This document shows, piece by piece, positions 34,241 to 46,799 of a stretch of 64,000 nucleotides of DNA. Made by a program: the position numbers and the translations under genes. The notes under the pieces are model-generated. The model was not told where the DNA came from, ran no database searches, and saw only the letters and a program-made list of their open reading frames with translations. Each line of letters begins with the position of its first letter. Positions within the stretch are counted from its first letter, which is position 1. The stretch comes from Cryptomeria japonica (lineage: Eukaryota; Streptophyta; Pinopsida; Cupressales; Cupressaceae), in assembly GCF_030272615.1 (NCBI RefSeq), contig NC_081411.1, positions 182,922,977-182,986,976 on the forward strand, in the 5' to 3' direction.

Positions 34241-35682
34241 TGTATGCTGGAAAAGCAGTACAATAAAATGGAAATTACAAAATTCAATGATTACCCACAC
34301 ACCAATGGGATTTTTGGTGTAAGTTGTGGAGCTATGTGGAATAGCTCAACTTCCTAAGGGGTGTTCCATTGTTCTCTATCTCACAAGACCCCTCAAGACA
34401 ATGTCTTTGCTCTCAGATCACTGAGCAAAGTGACTTAGGGATGACAATCATGAGAATGAGGGATGCTTTTGATCAATCTTAGTATGAATGCAATCCTATC
34501 TATGCATGATTTTAAATATGAACTAAACTACTGATGATAAGATGAAAATATTAGTACAAGACTATCCTAACATGATATACTAGTTTATATGATTAACTAA
34601 GATGATAGAAATGCTTCTAAATTGTTTATTAGATTATTTCTATTTCAAAGAGAGACTATATGCTTGCTTAAATGAGTATAAGTGTGATGCTAAAGACTTG
34701 GATGATGAGAATGAGGGAATGGGGGCTCTATTTATAGGAAAAATAGGGCAATGGATGGTCTAGATTGGATGATCTTATCAAGGGTCAGGATTGAAAGTTA
34801 TCAATCCATGTTTAAAATTCTCACCAATGAAATGGTGACAATTGTCAACATAAGACTACTTGAGAGGGGACGTAAGAAGCATTCAATGCTTGAGAAGACC
34901 TCATGGTTACCTTAGGAGGTAAGGGTTAATGTTAGGTTAAGATTACCCATTGTATAAAGCTTTTACAGAAAGGATAAACTCTTGTGCAAAGGTTAAAGGA
35001 ATAACCATGGTCAGAGCAACGAATTCTTGATGAGACCCCTAGGTTAGATGAGGGTTGAGTTAGGCAAAAATTCTATAACCATTCCACAAAGAGTTAGTTA
35101 ACCATTAATGGTTTGGAAGACTTTGAGGACAAATTTATAAGAGTCCTTCCAAATTTGGGGGTATTCAACAAGTTAGCTTGTTGAAGGCATAAAGGCTTTA
35201 ATGCCTTTGGAAGACTTTACTCCAAATTTGAGAAGTGACATCCTCAAATTTAGGGAAAGGGGATAATTGAAGGGTTTAGGCTAATTGATTAGGATTAGAT
35301 AGGCTCTAGAAGAATCTAGAAAGAGGGTTAGAAGGCAAGTGGGAGATGTAGGATTTTGCAAGTGGGTGGGAAAAATAGAATTTAATTAAAATAAGTTGGT
35401 TTATTTCAATTGTGGTTGCAAGTGGAGGAATTAAATAAATTAGATTTATTTATTGGGAGTGAAAAATTTAATTAAAAGTAGAAAGAAGGGGTTTAATTAA
35501 ATAAAATGATTTATTCAATTAAATTATATGAAAGGTTTAGTTGAATTTAAATAAATAAATTGAATAATTTATTTAATCAAATAGAGGAATGTGGATGATT
35601 TAATTAAATTAAAATAGAGGAATGAGAATAAAATGAACATTAAATATTCATTTAGGAATGTGGTCATTTTTATACGTCTACA
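34241..35682 (-). repeat. 5' LTR (right copy)
   Basis: A 1,442-bp direct repeat of 20756-22185, edges tgtatgctgg and ctaca. TATA-like box on minus at 34729-34736, giving a U3 of about 950 bp and R plus U5 of about 460 bp. Compared with the left copy it carries a few small indels, the largest near 35,480-35,620. Confidence 0.9.
34729..34736 (-). promoter_or_regulatory. TATA-like box in the 5' LTR
   Basis: tataaata on minus, within cctataaatagagcccc. It is conserved in all three LTR copies (21249-21256, 26561-26568, 34729-34736), which argues for a promoter element. Confidence 0.55.
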
Positions 35683-35687
35683 CTTAA
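35683..35687. repeat. Target-site duplication, right
   Basis: cttaa after the right LTR, identical to the left flank at 20751-20755. Confidence 0.9.
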
Positions 35688-36625
35688 CTATGAGAAAAAA
35701 AGACATTGAATATTAAAATGGTATAAGACCCATAGAAGTATGAGATGAAATAAGATAAACAGTGCACTTAAAATAAGGGCCCAAATAATAAAGTTTTGAT
35801 GTATTAAAGTGAAATTGGACTCATAATATTGAATTAAATATTAATTTAATGCAATAAAAGGTCATATAATGCATAAAGGAATGGGAAAACTCAAATGTGT
35901 GTTAAGAGAGTGTGAATTTGGACTCTCCAATTAATGGAGTACAATTTAAAATGCTAAATTTAGCCCCTAATTTAATGGAGTATGACCTTATGCTCATACT
36001 CATGATAGAGCAGAAATGAAGAGAAAGAGAAACTAAGAGCAAGATAAGCTAGGGATAGGAAAACACTAATTTTCAAGGATGATCAAGCCTCCAAGAATAA
36101 AATACTATCAATCCATAAAAATAACCTTCAAATACACATAAAGAAATAAAATTGGTACTAAAAAAAAGTTTCAAGTCAACTACTTGAAGTGATTTTGATG
36201 TTAAAACATCTCAACAACTACTATCATTCTTGACATATTATTGCAATAGCACAAGTGGACTTATAGAAAGAACAAGGATGTACACCAATTTATGGGACAA
36301 GAAACCATGATCTAACAACTAACAAGGTATATTGTTATATAGGTTCATGGGAGATAGAGAAGGAAACATGGATTACACAAGCTAGAAAGTCATGTTATGC
36401 TAGGTGATCCATGTAGAAAGGGAATATGGATTCCACAAGGTAGGAATTTTTCTTATATTAGGTGGTCCATGGAAGCACAAATTCTATAGAAAATAAGTTA
36501 TTTTATGTTGTGTGATCCATGTGAAAAAGAAAGACAAGAAGAGTCAAAAGGTTTAGAAAGGTACATTATGCTAGTTGACACAGTGTACTACCAAATTGGT
36601 GTTGTAGTGACATTAGGACAATGCT
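35688..36625. other. Intergenic, no feature seen
   Basis: AT-rich. A phrase gtgatccatg is repeated a few times near 36,400-36,520, but there is no clear unit and no coding. Confidence 0.4.
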
Positions 36626-36630
36626 CCACA

Positions 36631-36990
36631 AAATTGAACAAGGATATGCAAACAATGTATTGTTTGTAAGGAAAGTTGCAAAATTGAACAAGGATACCCA
36701 AACAAAGCATTGTTCGTAAGGAAATCTGTAAAATTGAACAAGGATAGACAAACAAAGAATTGACTATAAGGAAGTTTACAAAACTAAAGAAGGATAACCA
36801 AACAAAGCATTGTCTATAAAGAAATCCAAAAAAATTGAACAAGGATAACCAAACAAAGAATTAACTATAAGAAAATTAACAAAATTGAATAATGATAACC
36901 AAACAAAAAATTATCTATAAATATATCCATAAAATTGAACAAGGATAACAAAACAAAGTATTGTCTATAAGGAAATACACAAAATTCAAA
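36631..36990. repeat. 50-bp tandem repeat, seven copies
   Basis: aaattgaacaaggata-like starts occur at 36631, 36681, 36731, 36781, 36832, 36882 and 36932, with a partial copy at 36982, a period of 50 (once 51). Each unit also has caaacaaagcattgtctata. Minus-strand open frames over it (36566-36842) arise from the repeat. Confidence 0.85.
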
Positions 36991-36994
36991 TCAA

Positions 36995-39285
36995 GGCATT
37001 GATAAGGTTTATAGATAGGTGTTTGAATTGGGCGATTATATACCATTATTACATGCATTTAGTGGTATTTTTCAATATTTAACATTCATCTCCTATTTAC
37101 GAATTTGATATCTAATAATTTATCTAACACTAATAATGAGATTCAAGAATATAAAGAAAAAGGAAGAGGAATAATATTCTCTACATTTTGGCATACTATG
37201 CAATATCATAATTTCCAAATGCTTCAAATTTTAAAAAATGAGATAAGGGTCTCAATTTAGTGGATAGGTGTACTTGAGTTGTATTTCTCTCTCAATCCAA
37301 GCTTCACTCTCTTTGTACTTTGCATAGCCAATAAATTATTGTGACATATTTTCTCCACCTATTATAACTTGATGGGATCCCTTCACTCATCTACAGTCTT
37401 TCATTATGGAATATAAGCATGAGGAGTGCTAAAAATATCCAAGGAGTAAACCTTTGTGCATATCAATGGCCTTTTGCTCTCATTTATCTCTACCCTCTCC
37501 ATCACATGGAATTATCTACAATCTCTTTTCCTCCCATTATGAATCTCCTCTCAAAAGAAAAGTCATCTATCCATAATGTGTTCCAAAGCTCACATTTTGT
37601 CATAGGCCTAGAAAATAATGGAAGCAATTGTGGACTCTGACAACTAACTTATTGTTCTCTTCTCCTCACATCATTCTCTCCTAACTAATTCTTTTCTCTA
37701 CCCAAATTTCTATTTGATTTCTTTCCTATCCATTTTTGTTGCTCACATTTTTTGACTTCCCAAACAAACCTTATGTCTACAAATTATGGGTTTATAGGTT
37801 GATTGTTTCTTGTGTGTAATTTTTCTCTACTAACTACCAATTCCACCTTCATTTCCACTGTAATGCCTATTGAATCTCCCCTTTTCAATGCATGAGAGGA
37901 GAATTTGCACCCATATTGTCCTTATATTGCTACTCCCTTTCTATTTAATGGTGATGGATACACATGACTTTACTTTACCTCATTGAGTACTATTCAATAA
38001 ATATTATGAATGTTCATGCCTTCGAAGTTAATTTCTCAAATTATTTATTTCTTTTTTTGTGTGTTTCCTTTCCCTACACATGTTCCAACATGGATGTGGT
38101 TAATGTGGGATGTCACATAAATCCCACAATTAATCATGAAGATGCAACATGGAAGATGTCAAAAACATTACATGTGCAAAAAGTAACTTTCTAATTGACA
38201 ACATGTACAAAATATGCAATTGTCAATTATTAGCAAACTTGTATAAGCAACTTTAACCCTCCAAAAATATAACTACACCTCCAAAGACATCTACGGTCCA
38301 TGTAGAATCAACATGCAATAGAAACTGCCATTATGAATAACTCCACTTGTAATAGCAACTTCCAAACTTGATTGGAATCTATGGAAATAGAAATAATCTA
38401 ACATGAGTTAACAATCAATTATGTCCCTAGTCAACTCATACAAAGTGGGATGCATATCTCCTAAATAATAAGAACCATGTCACCCATGTCATTTCACATG
38501 AATGAGACAACTCAAGTTGCCACTCCCACAAACGATATCATTTGTTGAACATAAAATTAATTGCATAAACATTTGTATCAAAGGTGAAGGCAACCCTAGA
38601 TTCCCTAGCCATCTCTTCTAGGAGAGTATCTAATAGGAGGCTCTTCTTTTCAGATGAAATTAAATCTATGAGCTAGGATTGGAAGCTGGTGATGTCCCCT
38701 ACAAGGAAGCCATAAGTTCATGCCTTCGATTGGGATGTGTTTTGTTTTATTTTTAGTTCGAAGGTTCTTCTTGTGTATCACTTGGGTTTAGTTTGTGGTA
38801 TTGGATTCCTATTGGGTTTTGTTCCTTTTTTTAGTAGGCATCTTGGTCTTGGTCCCTTACTCCCTGTGAGCCCTTGATTTTTGTCACTTGTTGTTTTATT
38901 GTGGTTATGTAATGATTTGGACCTCTCCCGATTTAATCTATTTAGAACATAATATTAACATTAATAATTAAATAATCAATTTTAAGAAATAAAAAATCGA
39001 TACATCTTATTCCTACCAAAATTGATCTCTATTTAAGGCTACAAAGCTATAGAGTCGTCCAATCCCAACTCATAGTATATAAACACGTTTTTGATTGAAA
39101 ATTAAAAATTATCATTTTGTAATAATGTGACCTGGTAAACAGTACCAATGTGATCCTACTGAAGAATCCATTTATGATAGTAATATCCTCAATATTTTCG
39201 TGAAATAATTTCCTACATTCCTAGAAAGCCATTAATGAAAATGAATTACTGTAATGAGTTATAGGCTTTGTGGGTATCATTATAG
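36995..39285. other. Intergenic, no recognised gene
   Basis: Short open frames at 37419-37640 and 37964-38194 show no domain. A T/G-rich stretch at 38,730-38,930 resembles the T-rich 3' parts of plant LINEs but has no supporting tail or duplication. Confidence 0.4.
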
Positions 39286-39288
39286 TAT

Positions 39289-39730
39289 GTGAAAAGTGCT
39301 GCACAAATCTCTGTGCAAATTCCTGTCAAGTACTCTGATATATATGCCATGGCTTGGAGATTATGCTCCTGTTGGGTGGAAGGGAAGACAAGTTCTCTGA
39401 TATATATGCCATGGCTTGGAGATTATGCTCCTGTTGGGTGGAAGGGCTCTTCCCTGTGTGTTTTCTCCGCAAGAAGCCAACATTTGCTAAAATACATGAT
39501 GCCATTAAAATTGGGCTAGTCAATGATAATTGTCGTTAAGTTGAGAGGGAATTGGCTAATTTAGAAGACATTTTCACCCCGGAGGAAGTTGCTCAGCTCT
39601 CTACGGATTTGTTTTGCCATTCATAAACTGCTAATCCATAATCCTCAAGCTAGGTCTCCGATTCAATTTCTTAAAGATGTTGTCGATGAGTGGAAGAATG
39701 ATGCAGGTCCCTCTCTGTTCGTGGTGGCAA
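39289..39730 (+). pseudogene. Possible gene remnant with a 62-bp internal tandem duplication
   Basis: The text after the duplication (LFPVCFLRKKPTFAKIHDAI, then ELANLEDIFTPEEVAQLSTD in the same frame after one stop) looks protein-like and has balanced composition. The duplication (period 62, not a multiple of three) breaks the frame. I recognise no family. It may be a decayed host gene exon. Confidence 0.3.
39327..39446. repeat. 62-bp tandem duplication, 52 bp identical
   Basis: The segment ctctgatatatatgccatgg through to ttgggtggaaggg occurs at 39333 and again at 39395 with no difference over 52 bases. That implies a fairly recent event compared with the decayed repeats around it. Confidence 0.85.
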
Positions 39731-39949
39731 GTTGAAGCAACCAGCTGTTGAAAACGGAGCGGATTCTTCTCGCGTTTCTGGGTAGGATGGTCTCCTTTTT
39801 AATTTTTTTACTCTCCTCGTGTATCAGGGTCATCTTTCTCAGTGGATATACTTTGTTCCAGTCCGTTATTTTTGGCTTCTGGCAGCTTCTATTGCTTCAT
39901 ATAATTTTCAATCAAAATATACAATATTGTTACAAGGAGTGTTAAAACT

Positions 39950-42900
39950 TTGAACTCATATCCTATTACAGACTAAAAGACTAATACGTCCCTCTCAAAA
40001 TTATAGTTACTAGAAGAACCCTTTAAACTGAAACATAGCTCCCATTTTTAAGATAGAATGAGCATAGAATATTGATATCAAAGGACACTTGTCAATAGAA
40101 TGGATGTGACAACTCATTAAAAGTAGATTCCCTATAATAATTAGAGCTAAAAAGCCTTGTTGAAACCATTTCAAAAAATATTTGATCTCAACCTAATGTT
40201 CAAACAAAATTTGAAGAGCTATGATGACGTGGCAAATTTAGTTTTACAATTTTTTTCCTTGGTATGAAATATTCATCTCTTTTGTGGGCTAATGGAAAAC
40301 TAGAATTTTTCAACCTTATTTATGTGTGTGCTATATTTTAAACCTTATTTATGTGTGTGGTGTATCTTACATCAAATTTGGCTTTAGTATATTTGGCGAA
40401 ACAATATGAACTTACTCCATATATCTTACATCAAATTTTCCAAGCTAGTGCTGCACAAAAGTGTTGCAAAGCATAAAGTGCAAGGGAAAAAAAAAGTATT
40501 TCATGTTCATTGACCAATCTTTGAATGCCTTTAAGAATGATATCTGATTGATATTTAAGAGTTATTGAAATATTTTTTTTGGAAAACAACACTACTTTCT
40601 ATTGACTAAATTTGTTAGATTTGGGGTTAGATAATTAATTTTTTTTTTAGTGAAATTATCACTCATGTTTTCAATTCTTCGAATATAGCTATTCCTTTAG
40701 GAAGAGTTGTTCATGAGTTTAAATTGTACATGTTCCATGTTTCTGAGTTAGTCAATGGTTTGTCATGCACTATCCATCTAGACTCTTTAATTATACTTTG
40801 GAATGAACATTTTGATCATGTAAACTATTGGTATCTAAAGAAAAGAAAATAAATCAAAACATATTTCCTTTTTTACCATACTGCTTCAATTGAGCTGAAG
40901 TGAAGTGCATCCTTTATTCACGTTCTTTAATCTCCAAATTGATGGTTGGTTTCAATATTTGCAAACTAGATTATTCAACAGAGTATCATAATAATTATAT
41001 GACGGTGTTTTTTGGTTTGAAAATGGACATAAATGGATGGATGAGAAGTGGATTCTCAAATGGGATAAAATGCCTCTTATTTATAACCTTTCGAAGATAG
41101 AAATGGAGGGCTAAGTTTGAATGCGTGTCAATTCCTGGATTGAAAACATAGAATAATGGCAAGTGTCTTGTTTATGATGGATGTGAATGATAACTACCAT
41201 AGGTATTAGAGCTAATTTTTCACACATTTGTAGCACACCATATATAACAAATAGAGTAATAATGAATGCACAAGAAAAGGAATGAATGGCTACATATGTC
41301 TAAGTAAATATGCTCAAACATTTGTTATAAAAGGTGTGGACATAGACTATATAAGACAAAGATTAGTTGGAGGCATGGAAGCAATTCCAACTGACATGAT
41401 TGAATTCTCACAAGTATGTGAGCAAATAAGTAGGTTGAGATGGCACACTCACATATGTGAACGATAGAGGAGTAATTAACACTTTTTAGATGATGGCAAG
41501 TTAAAGAATTTAATATTAGAAAACATATTAATGATATATAATCAAAATTAATTAAAATGAGAAATTTAACAATTTTAACTTTTTTTGTAGTTAAATTGCT
41601 AGATGCACCAACTCCCATTAATAAATTTTTAAAAGGTTAGTAGAGTCCATAAAACATATGTTTTGGGAAACCTAGAAGAGATCCCAGGCATTAAAAAATG
41701 GATCTAATACCATCCTAAGCCTACCTAGAAATACACAAAAGAAACCCTTGCAACATAACCATAGACCTACCAACTTCAAACAAAAATTGCTTGACCTTAG
41801 ACAAAATATTGAAGTTATCCACTTGCTATCACAATTTAATATATTTTAATATTAAATATGCTACCTATATTGTGATAAGTTTGATACCAACCACATTTGA
41901 TACCCCATATTTTGTTGGGAATTGATGAAGACAACATACAAACATTTGGGTAACCAACCATGGCCATGTCATCGATTTCTAATTCTTCGGACAACAAGAA
42001 GACTCTTACTAGCCTATTGAGGTTGATCCTCAGTTTTTCAAATTTTGGTGACAAGTTGTTTCACTTGTAACCCTCCCATTTTCAATGCTATATGAATTAA
42101 GTAAATTGAGTTGACTCTTTTTTATTGAAGGTGAATCCTAAGAAATTATAGGCAATTTTCTTCTTTTATAATAAAAAATTTAATGTATGTAAGAAGATTT
42201 AAAAATAGACATCACTTAATAGATCTTCTCCCTCTTTCAAAGACTAATAAAAGTACATTCTGTTTTCCCTTAATCAAGATAATATTTTAAAAATGGGCAT
42301 GTGACCTCTTCCATCATTTATTTTTTCGTTTTAGATAATATGTCCTTTTGAGGATTCAACTCAAAATATAAATACACATCATAAAATATAATCATGTAAA
42401 ATGACTCCTCACATTCCATGTGTCATTCAAGGACAACAAGAATAAATCCTCATCACTCAATAACTATATTTTCTATAAATTCTAATAAAATATTAATTTG
42501 ATTTTATCTCTTTAAAATATTTCTACTATTGTTATGGCACATCCTGTTGACAATTTTTTTGTGTGTATCATTAAAATTTGAGGAAGGAAGAAAGGTTAAT
42601 AATGGAAGTCTATAGGATCTAGTACTTCCAATTGAAGTTTAAAGTTGAGTAGCTTATAATCATATTAGAACATAGATATATATTAAAATTACAAGGCATG
42701 AATAATTTTATTTATTTATTTATTTGAAGGAGATTAAAAAGTATGCATGTACACACACATCTTCCAAAGAGGGAGAACAATCTTTTATAAATGTAGATCT
42801 AATTTAATAACTAAAAATATCACTAAAACTTATTCTATAACCTAGAAGACTCATACTCATAGTATTGTAAAAAGTATCAATGAATAAAATATGAATTATT

Positions 42901-43310
42901 TGTTTATTTATTCTAACGCCATTATGTTAATTAATTCATAAAATTGATGTTATATCTTCTCTACTTAATTGAAGGATTCCATTCTATTGTTAGGTTTATC
43001 CTTCTTATGCTACAATATTCAATTATTTGTCTTGTTTATATATTAAATTTCAATATTAATCTATCATAGCCAAACACATCTTAGGGTGTCGTAGCTTTGG
43101 AAATTTTCTTACTTAAATAAAGTATGTGAAATGAAATATTAGAAATGTTTAAATTAAATGTTAAAAGTAATTAGGAAGCCTTGATTTAAGGAACAAGATT
43201 AATTCTATTAATTTACATTTATACCTTGGAAATTATTTAATTGTATGATCTAATATGCAATATGATTTTGTTTAATTTTTCTATTCACATCTAATTATTT
43301 GATTTTAAAG
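39950..43310. other. 3.3-kb AT-rich region, nothing recognised
   Basis: Small open frames (40900-41100, 41282-41467, 41325-41618, 41836-42054) show no known domains. No repeats or terminal structures were noticed. Confidence 0.4.
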
Positions 43311-43329
43311 TTTATCAATTAAGAAAATC

Positions 43330-46300
43330 AAAAGAAGATGGAAATAGTGTTGAAAGAGATCTCCAAACAACAACTCTTTCCTTAACAGGTCTATAAAACC
43401 AATAATTAACATTAATTGATAAAATGATAGATCCCAAAGAGTGTTGTAATAAGTTGACATTTATATATATGACATGTATCCATAAAAATAATTCAAAACC
43501 TATTAAGAGATTCCAAAAAAATATTCCTAGTTGGAAAGGGAAGCTCCTTGGCATGGCAAGTAAAATTCAATTGATGAAGTCATGTATCAAAAATACCGCT
43601 ATATACTATCTCCCCCTCTTTAAAATGCATAGAAATGTGGCTAAGAAGATTGAAATAATCTAGAAAAGATTCCTTTGGTCAGGTAATGAGGAAAGTAGTA
43701 GAATATCCCTAGTTGCTCGAGATATAAGGCTTGGGCTAAGAAAAATTAAAACCTTTAATAAAGCCTTGTTATCAAAAATAGGATGGCAACTATCTAAAGG
43801 AGAAAAGGATTGGACTGAAATAGTGAGAGCTAAATACCTTAACAATGAGAGATGCAACAAATTCATAAATCAAATTGATCTTCGTGCTGGATCTCCCATC
43901 TAGAATAGTATTTCTAAAACAAAGAATATCCTAAAAAAGAATGGTAAAATGATCATAAAGAATGGAAATAAAACAAATTTTTGGAATGAAATCTAGTCTC
44001 AAAACCATGTGCTTGATTATCAACCTCAATTTAAAATAGTTAAGAACTACTTGAGCAAGAGATGAGGGGAAAAGGTTCAGGATTATATTGAATGGCAAGG
44101 GAACAAAGCATCTTGGAAGAATATTGAAGAGCTGATTAATAAGTCAGATGATATCCCTATCCTTCTATGGGACTAGCTTACCTAACTGCTCTTTCCTCCT
44201 ACCACAATCTAAGGATGAATGGATATGGAAATGCAATTCTTCAAGGATGTTCATAGTGAAATATGCTTTACAAAATATGGAGGATGAATCTGTTGAAGAC
44301 TTTAATTGGAAAGAGTTATTGATTAAAGGCCTAACCCCAAAAATAAACTATTTTTGGTGGGCCACAGCTCATGGTCAGACCCTAACTGTTGATAATCATA
44401 GCAAAAGAAGATTTTCTTTTGTAAATGTAGCATCGTAAAATAGCAACCCTTGCAATTCTCAACCGCATTTGAGTCTTAACATTAGCACACAAATCCCTCA
44501 GACTAATCAAAGACCAAAAACATGCTCAAGACATCAAAACACTTGTATTTTACATCATTCGGCACTATCTTTTGTTGCTGCCTATCCTAAATCAAGGTAG
44601 GATAGGGGCATGGCACCCCTATCCCCCTAGGATAGGGTTGTAGCACCTTTTCCCTAGCCCTATTTTGGGCCTCCTTTGGTCCCTCCTTGCATTGGGCTTG
44701 TCAATTGTGAAGTGGAAATTTTTTCTCTATATCGGCCTAAGATGAGAAATTACCTAAACACCCTTAATTGGAAAGTATATAAGGAGAACTTCCCCTCCTA
44801 TTTGCATAAGTCGATGATAAGTGAACTTAATCATAAGAAAAATCAAGTGCAAGCATTCAAGAATTGAGCATTTCAAGTCTCCTTTCAAGGTTAGGTGTTC
44901 CATTCAAGTCAAGGATTCAACCATTGAAGAGGAGATTCCTATCAACATTCAAGACATCCTATTTCATATATGCATTCAAGAAAATTCATCTACAAAGTTA
45001 TCCATATTTCAATTACATCCCCTTCTTGAGGTGGATTTTACTTCAGACATTTCCTTTCATTTACTTGCAACATTTTACAACCACTTGGTTAATTCCAAAA
45101 TGAGGTTTGACCTGAAGGCAAACCCCAAATCCCAGCAACATTTCCCTCTCTTTTTTGTGTGTAGGTTGTAGGTGCACAACTGTAATTGCAGGTTTAGGCT
45201 TCATTTTCAGAGATGGAAAAACCATTTTCGGTGCACATATTTTTTGAAGGACAGTGTGCAACTTGCACATGGTCCTTGCAAATTTTGCTCAAATTTGCAG
45301 GGAATCTTTGTCTCAACATTCCACTACTAATCCCAGGTATACAAATTCATCCCACCTCTCTATCTCAAGATATAATCATTTATTTGTCATTTCTTGCACT
45401 TAGTCTCAATTTTCTTAATTCAATTAGTCTATTATAAAAGAGGGTTAATTTTCTTTTCTAATAATTCCCAACTTTACTACAATTCACTTAGTTTTCAATA
45501 TCTCACCATTAGGGATTGGATCTAGTGAATTGAACCCCTCTTTTAAATATAATGTGTGTGAAAAAATGAAGGGAATCATTTGTGAAACTTTCATCCCTCT
45601 TTTGAGGGGAGTAAAGATTTCCACTTGATCTCCCCTCATCATTTTTCACCATATTATAGTAAATAGATGTGCTCTATGCTACCAAGATATGGAAAGTATC
45701 GATCACCTATTCCTACACTACAATTATGCTAAGGATATATGGGAAGTTGTTATAGAAGATTTGAAAATATGTTGGATCCACCCAAAGATGATTAGAGACT
45801 TCATGAAACTTTGGTCTCTATCTCCTTACTGTCAGCCAGTGGTGAGAAACCTTTTCAAAATCCACTAATAATGGCTTCGAATTTATGAAAGGAGAGGAAC
45901 AACAGAGTTTTTAGGGATAAAGAAAGAAATATAAAACTCCTCTTCCAGATCATCAAACAAAAAAATTAAAGAAAATATTAATGCGGGCTCCCCTGACACT
46001 TCTAAAATGCCCCCCACTTTGTTGAACCTCCGCCTAACGAAAAAATGGGGCATCAATCAAGAATTTTTGAGACTAAATTGGAAAAATATGGCTCTAAGTA
46101 AAAGTTTCTACTAGCCTCTTCTTGAGGATGGATGGCTCAAATGTAACTTTGATGGCTCGTCCAAAGGGAATCTGAGCCTTTCTGATGTAGGGGGTTTAAT
46201 TAGAGACCATAAGGGATGGACGATAGAAGAATATGGTGCAAATCTAGGTAGAGGATCAAATAAAAGAGTTGAAGCTATGGTGGTTTGGATGGGTCTTTCA

Positions 46301-46385
46301 AGGATTCATCACCATACAAGTGAGAACGCGATTCTTGAAGGTGATTCAAAAGTGAATCAGGGAAAACTTCAAGAAACCCCTCCCT
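43330..46385 (+). mobile_element. L1-type LINE, 5'-truncated, split by an LTR insertion
   Basis: Plus-strand frames give the C-terminal half of a plant LINE ORF2. First comes the connection after the reverse transcriptase (IPSWKGKLLGMASKIQLMKS, then AIYYLPLFKM and KRFLWSGNEE). Next is the zinc-binding zf-RVT region (PKINYFWWATAHGQTLTVDN, resuming after the insertion with RCALCYQDMESIDHLFLHYN). Last is an RNase H of the RVT_3 kind (WLKCNFDGSSKGNPSLS, then GGLIRDHKGW and ILEGDSKV). The RT catalytic core is missing. Many stops and shifts show it is dead. An inserted segment at 44426-45658 interrupts zf-RVT. Confidence 0.8.
44426..45658 (+). mobile_element. Probable solo LTR inserted in the LINE
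   Basis: A 1.23-kb segment starting tgtagcatcg sits exactly inside the zf-RVT coding sequence. Flanking phrases gtaaa(t) at 44421-44426 and 45659-45664 look like the 5-bp target duplication, and LINE coding text resumes in register on the far side. It has no coding content and carries a promoter-like tatataagg at about 44776. The right edge (ends atattata rather than ca) is not canonical, so the precise terminus is uncertain. Confidence 0.55.
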
Positions 46386-46532
46386 TGGACAAGGTGTAAA
46401 AACCTGGCGAAAGGTGTATAATTGCCAAGGAAAATTTTAATTTTACTAATGAAATTTTGTGATTTACGGAGAAAAAATAATAATCTCCATTGGCGAATCA
46501 TTCATGATCACTCAAAGTTTGTTAAAAAACTT

Positions 46533-46795
46533 GGCGAATTGTAATGTTTTTAAAACCAAAAAAATATTTTCATGGACGAATTGTAATGTTTTTAAAACTA
46601 GAAAAATATTTCCATTGGCGATTTCAACCTATTTTGAAACCATTAAAAAAAATATTGGCTCTTTCAACCTATTTTCAAACCATTAAAAGAAAATATTGGC
46701 GATTTCAAGCTATTTTCAAAGCATAAAAAAATATATTGGCGATTTCAACGGTTCAAATTCAACCTTTTTCCAAAACGTAAAAAAACAATATTGGC
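46533..46795. repeat. About 41-bp tandem repeat, six copies
   Basis: Unit starts (ggcgaattgtaatg / ggcgatttcaacctatttt) at 46533, 46574, 46617, 46657, 46698 and 46738, each ending in an aaaaaaatatt run. The first two units differ from the last four in the centre. Confidence 0.8.
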
Positions 46796-46799
46796 AACT

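Larger units (their letters stand above)
20756..35682 (-). mobile_element. 14.9-kb LTR retrotransposon, minus orientation, no recognisable gag-pol
   Basis: Two direct repeats of about 1.43 kb begin with tgta and end with ca, and are flanked by an exact 5-bp duplication, cttaa, at 20751-20755 and 35683-35687. Orientation is minus: on that strand a purine-rich tract (tcaaagaggggcaaaa) lies just before the left LTR, and a ggcggccaccgtggggcac stretch, similar to the primer-site region of Ty3/gypsy Tat-type elements, follows the right LTR. TATA-like boxes also read on minus. Between the LTRs there is no recognisable gag or pol. Instead there are motif arrays, tandem repeats, an internal diverged LTR, and an antisense plant-mobile-domain gene. 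By eye the LTRs differ at roughly 5-8% of positions plus small indels, so the insertion is old. It is probably a non-autonomous Tat-like element. Confidence 0.85.

Noticed and set aside
36566-36842. Hydrophobic repeated peptide on minus strand
   Set aside because: It is the reverse reading of the 50-bp tandem repeat.
45482-45658. LTR terminating at ctaca near 45,481
   Set aside because: It would end canonically, but the flanking duplication and the resumption of LINE coding text place the insertion edge near 45,658.
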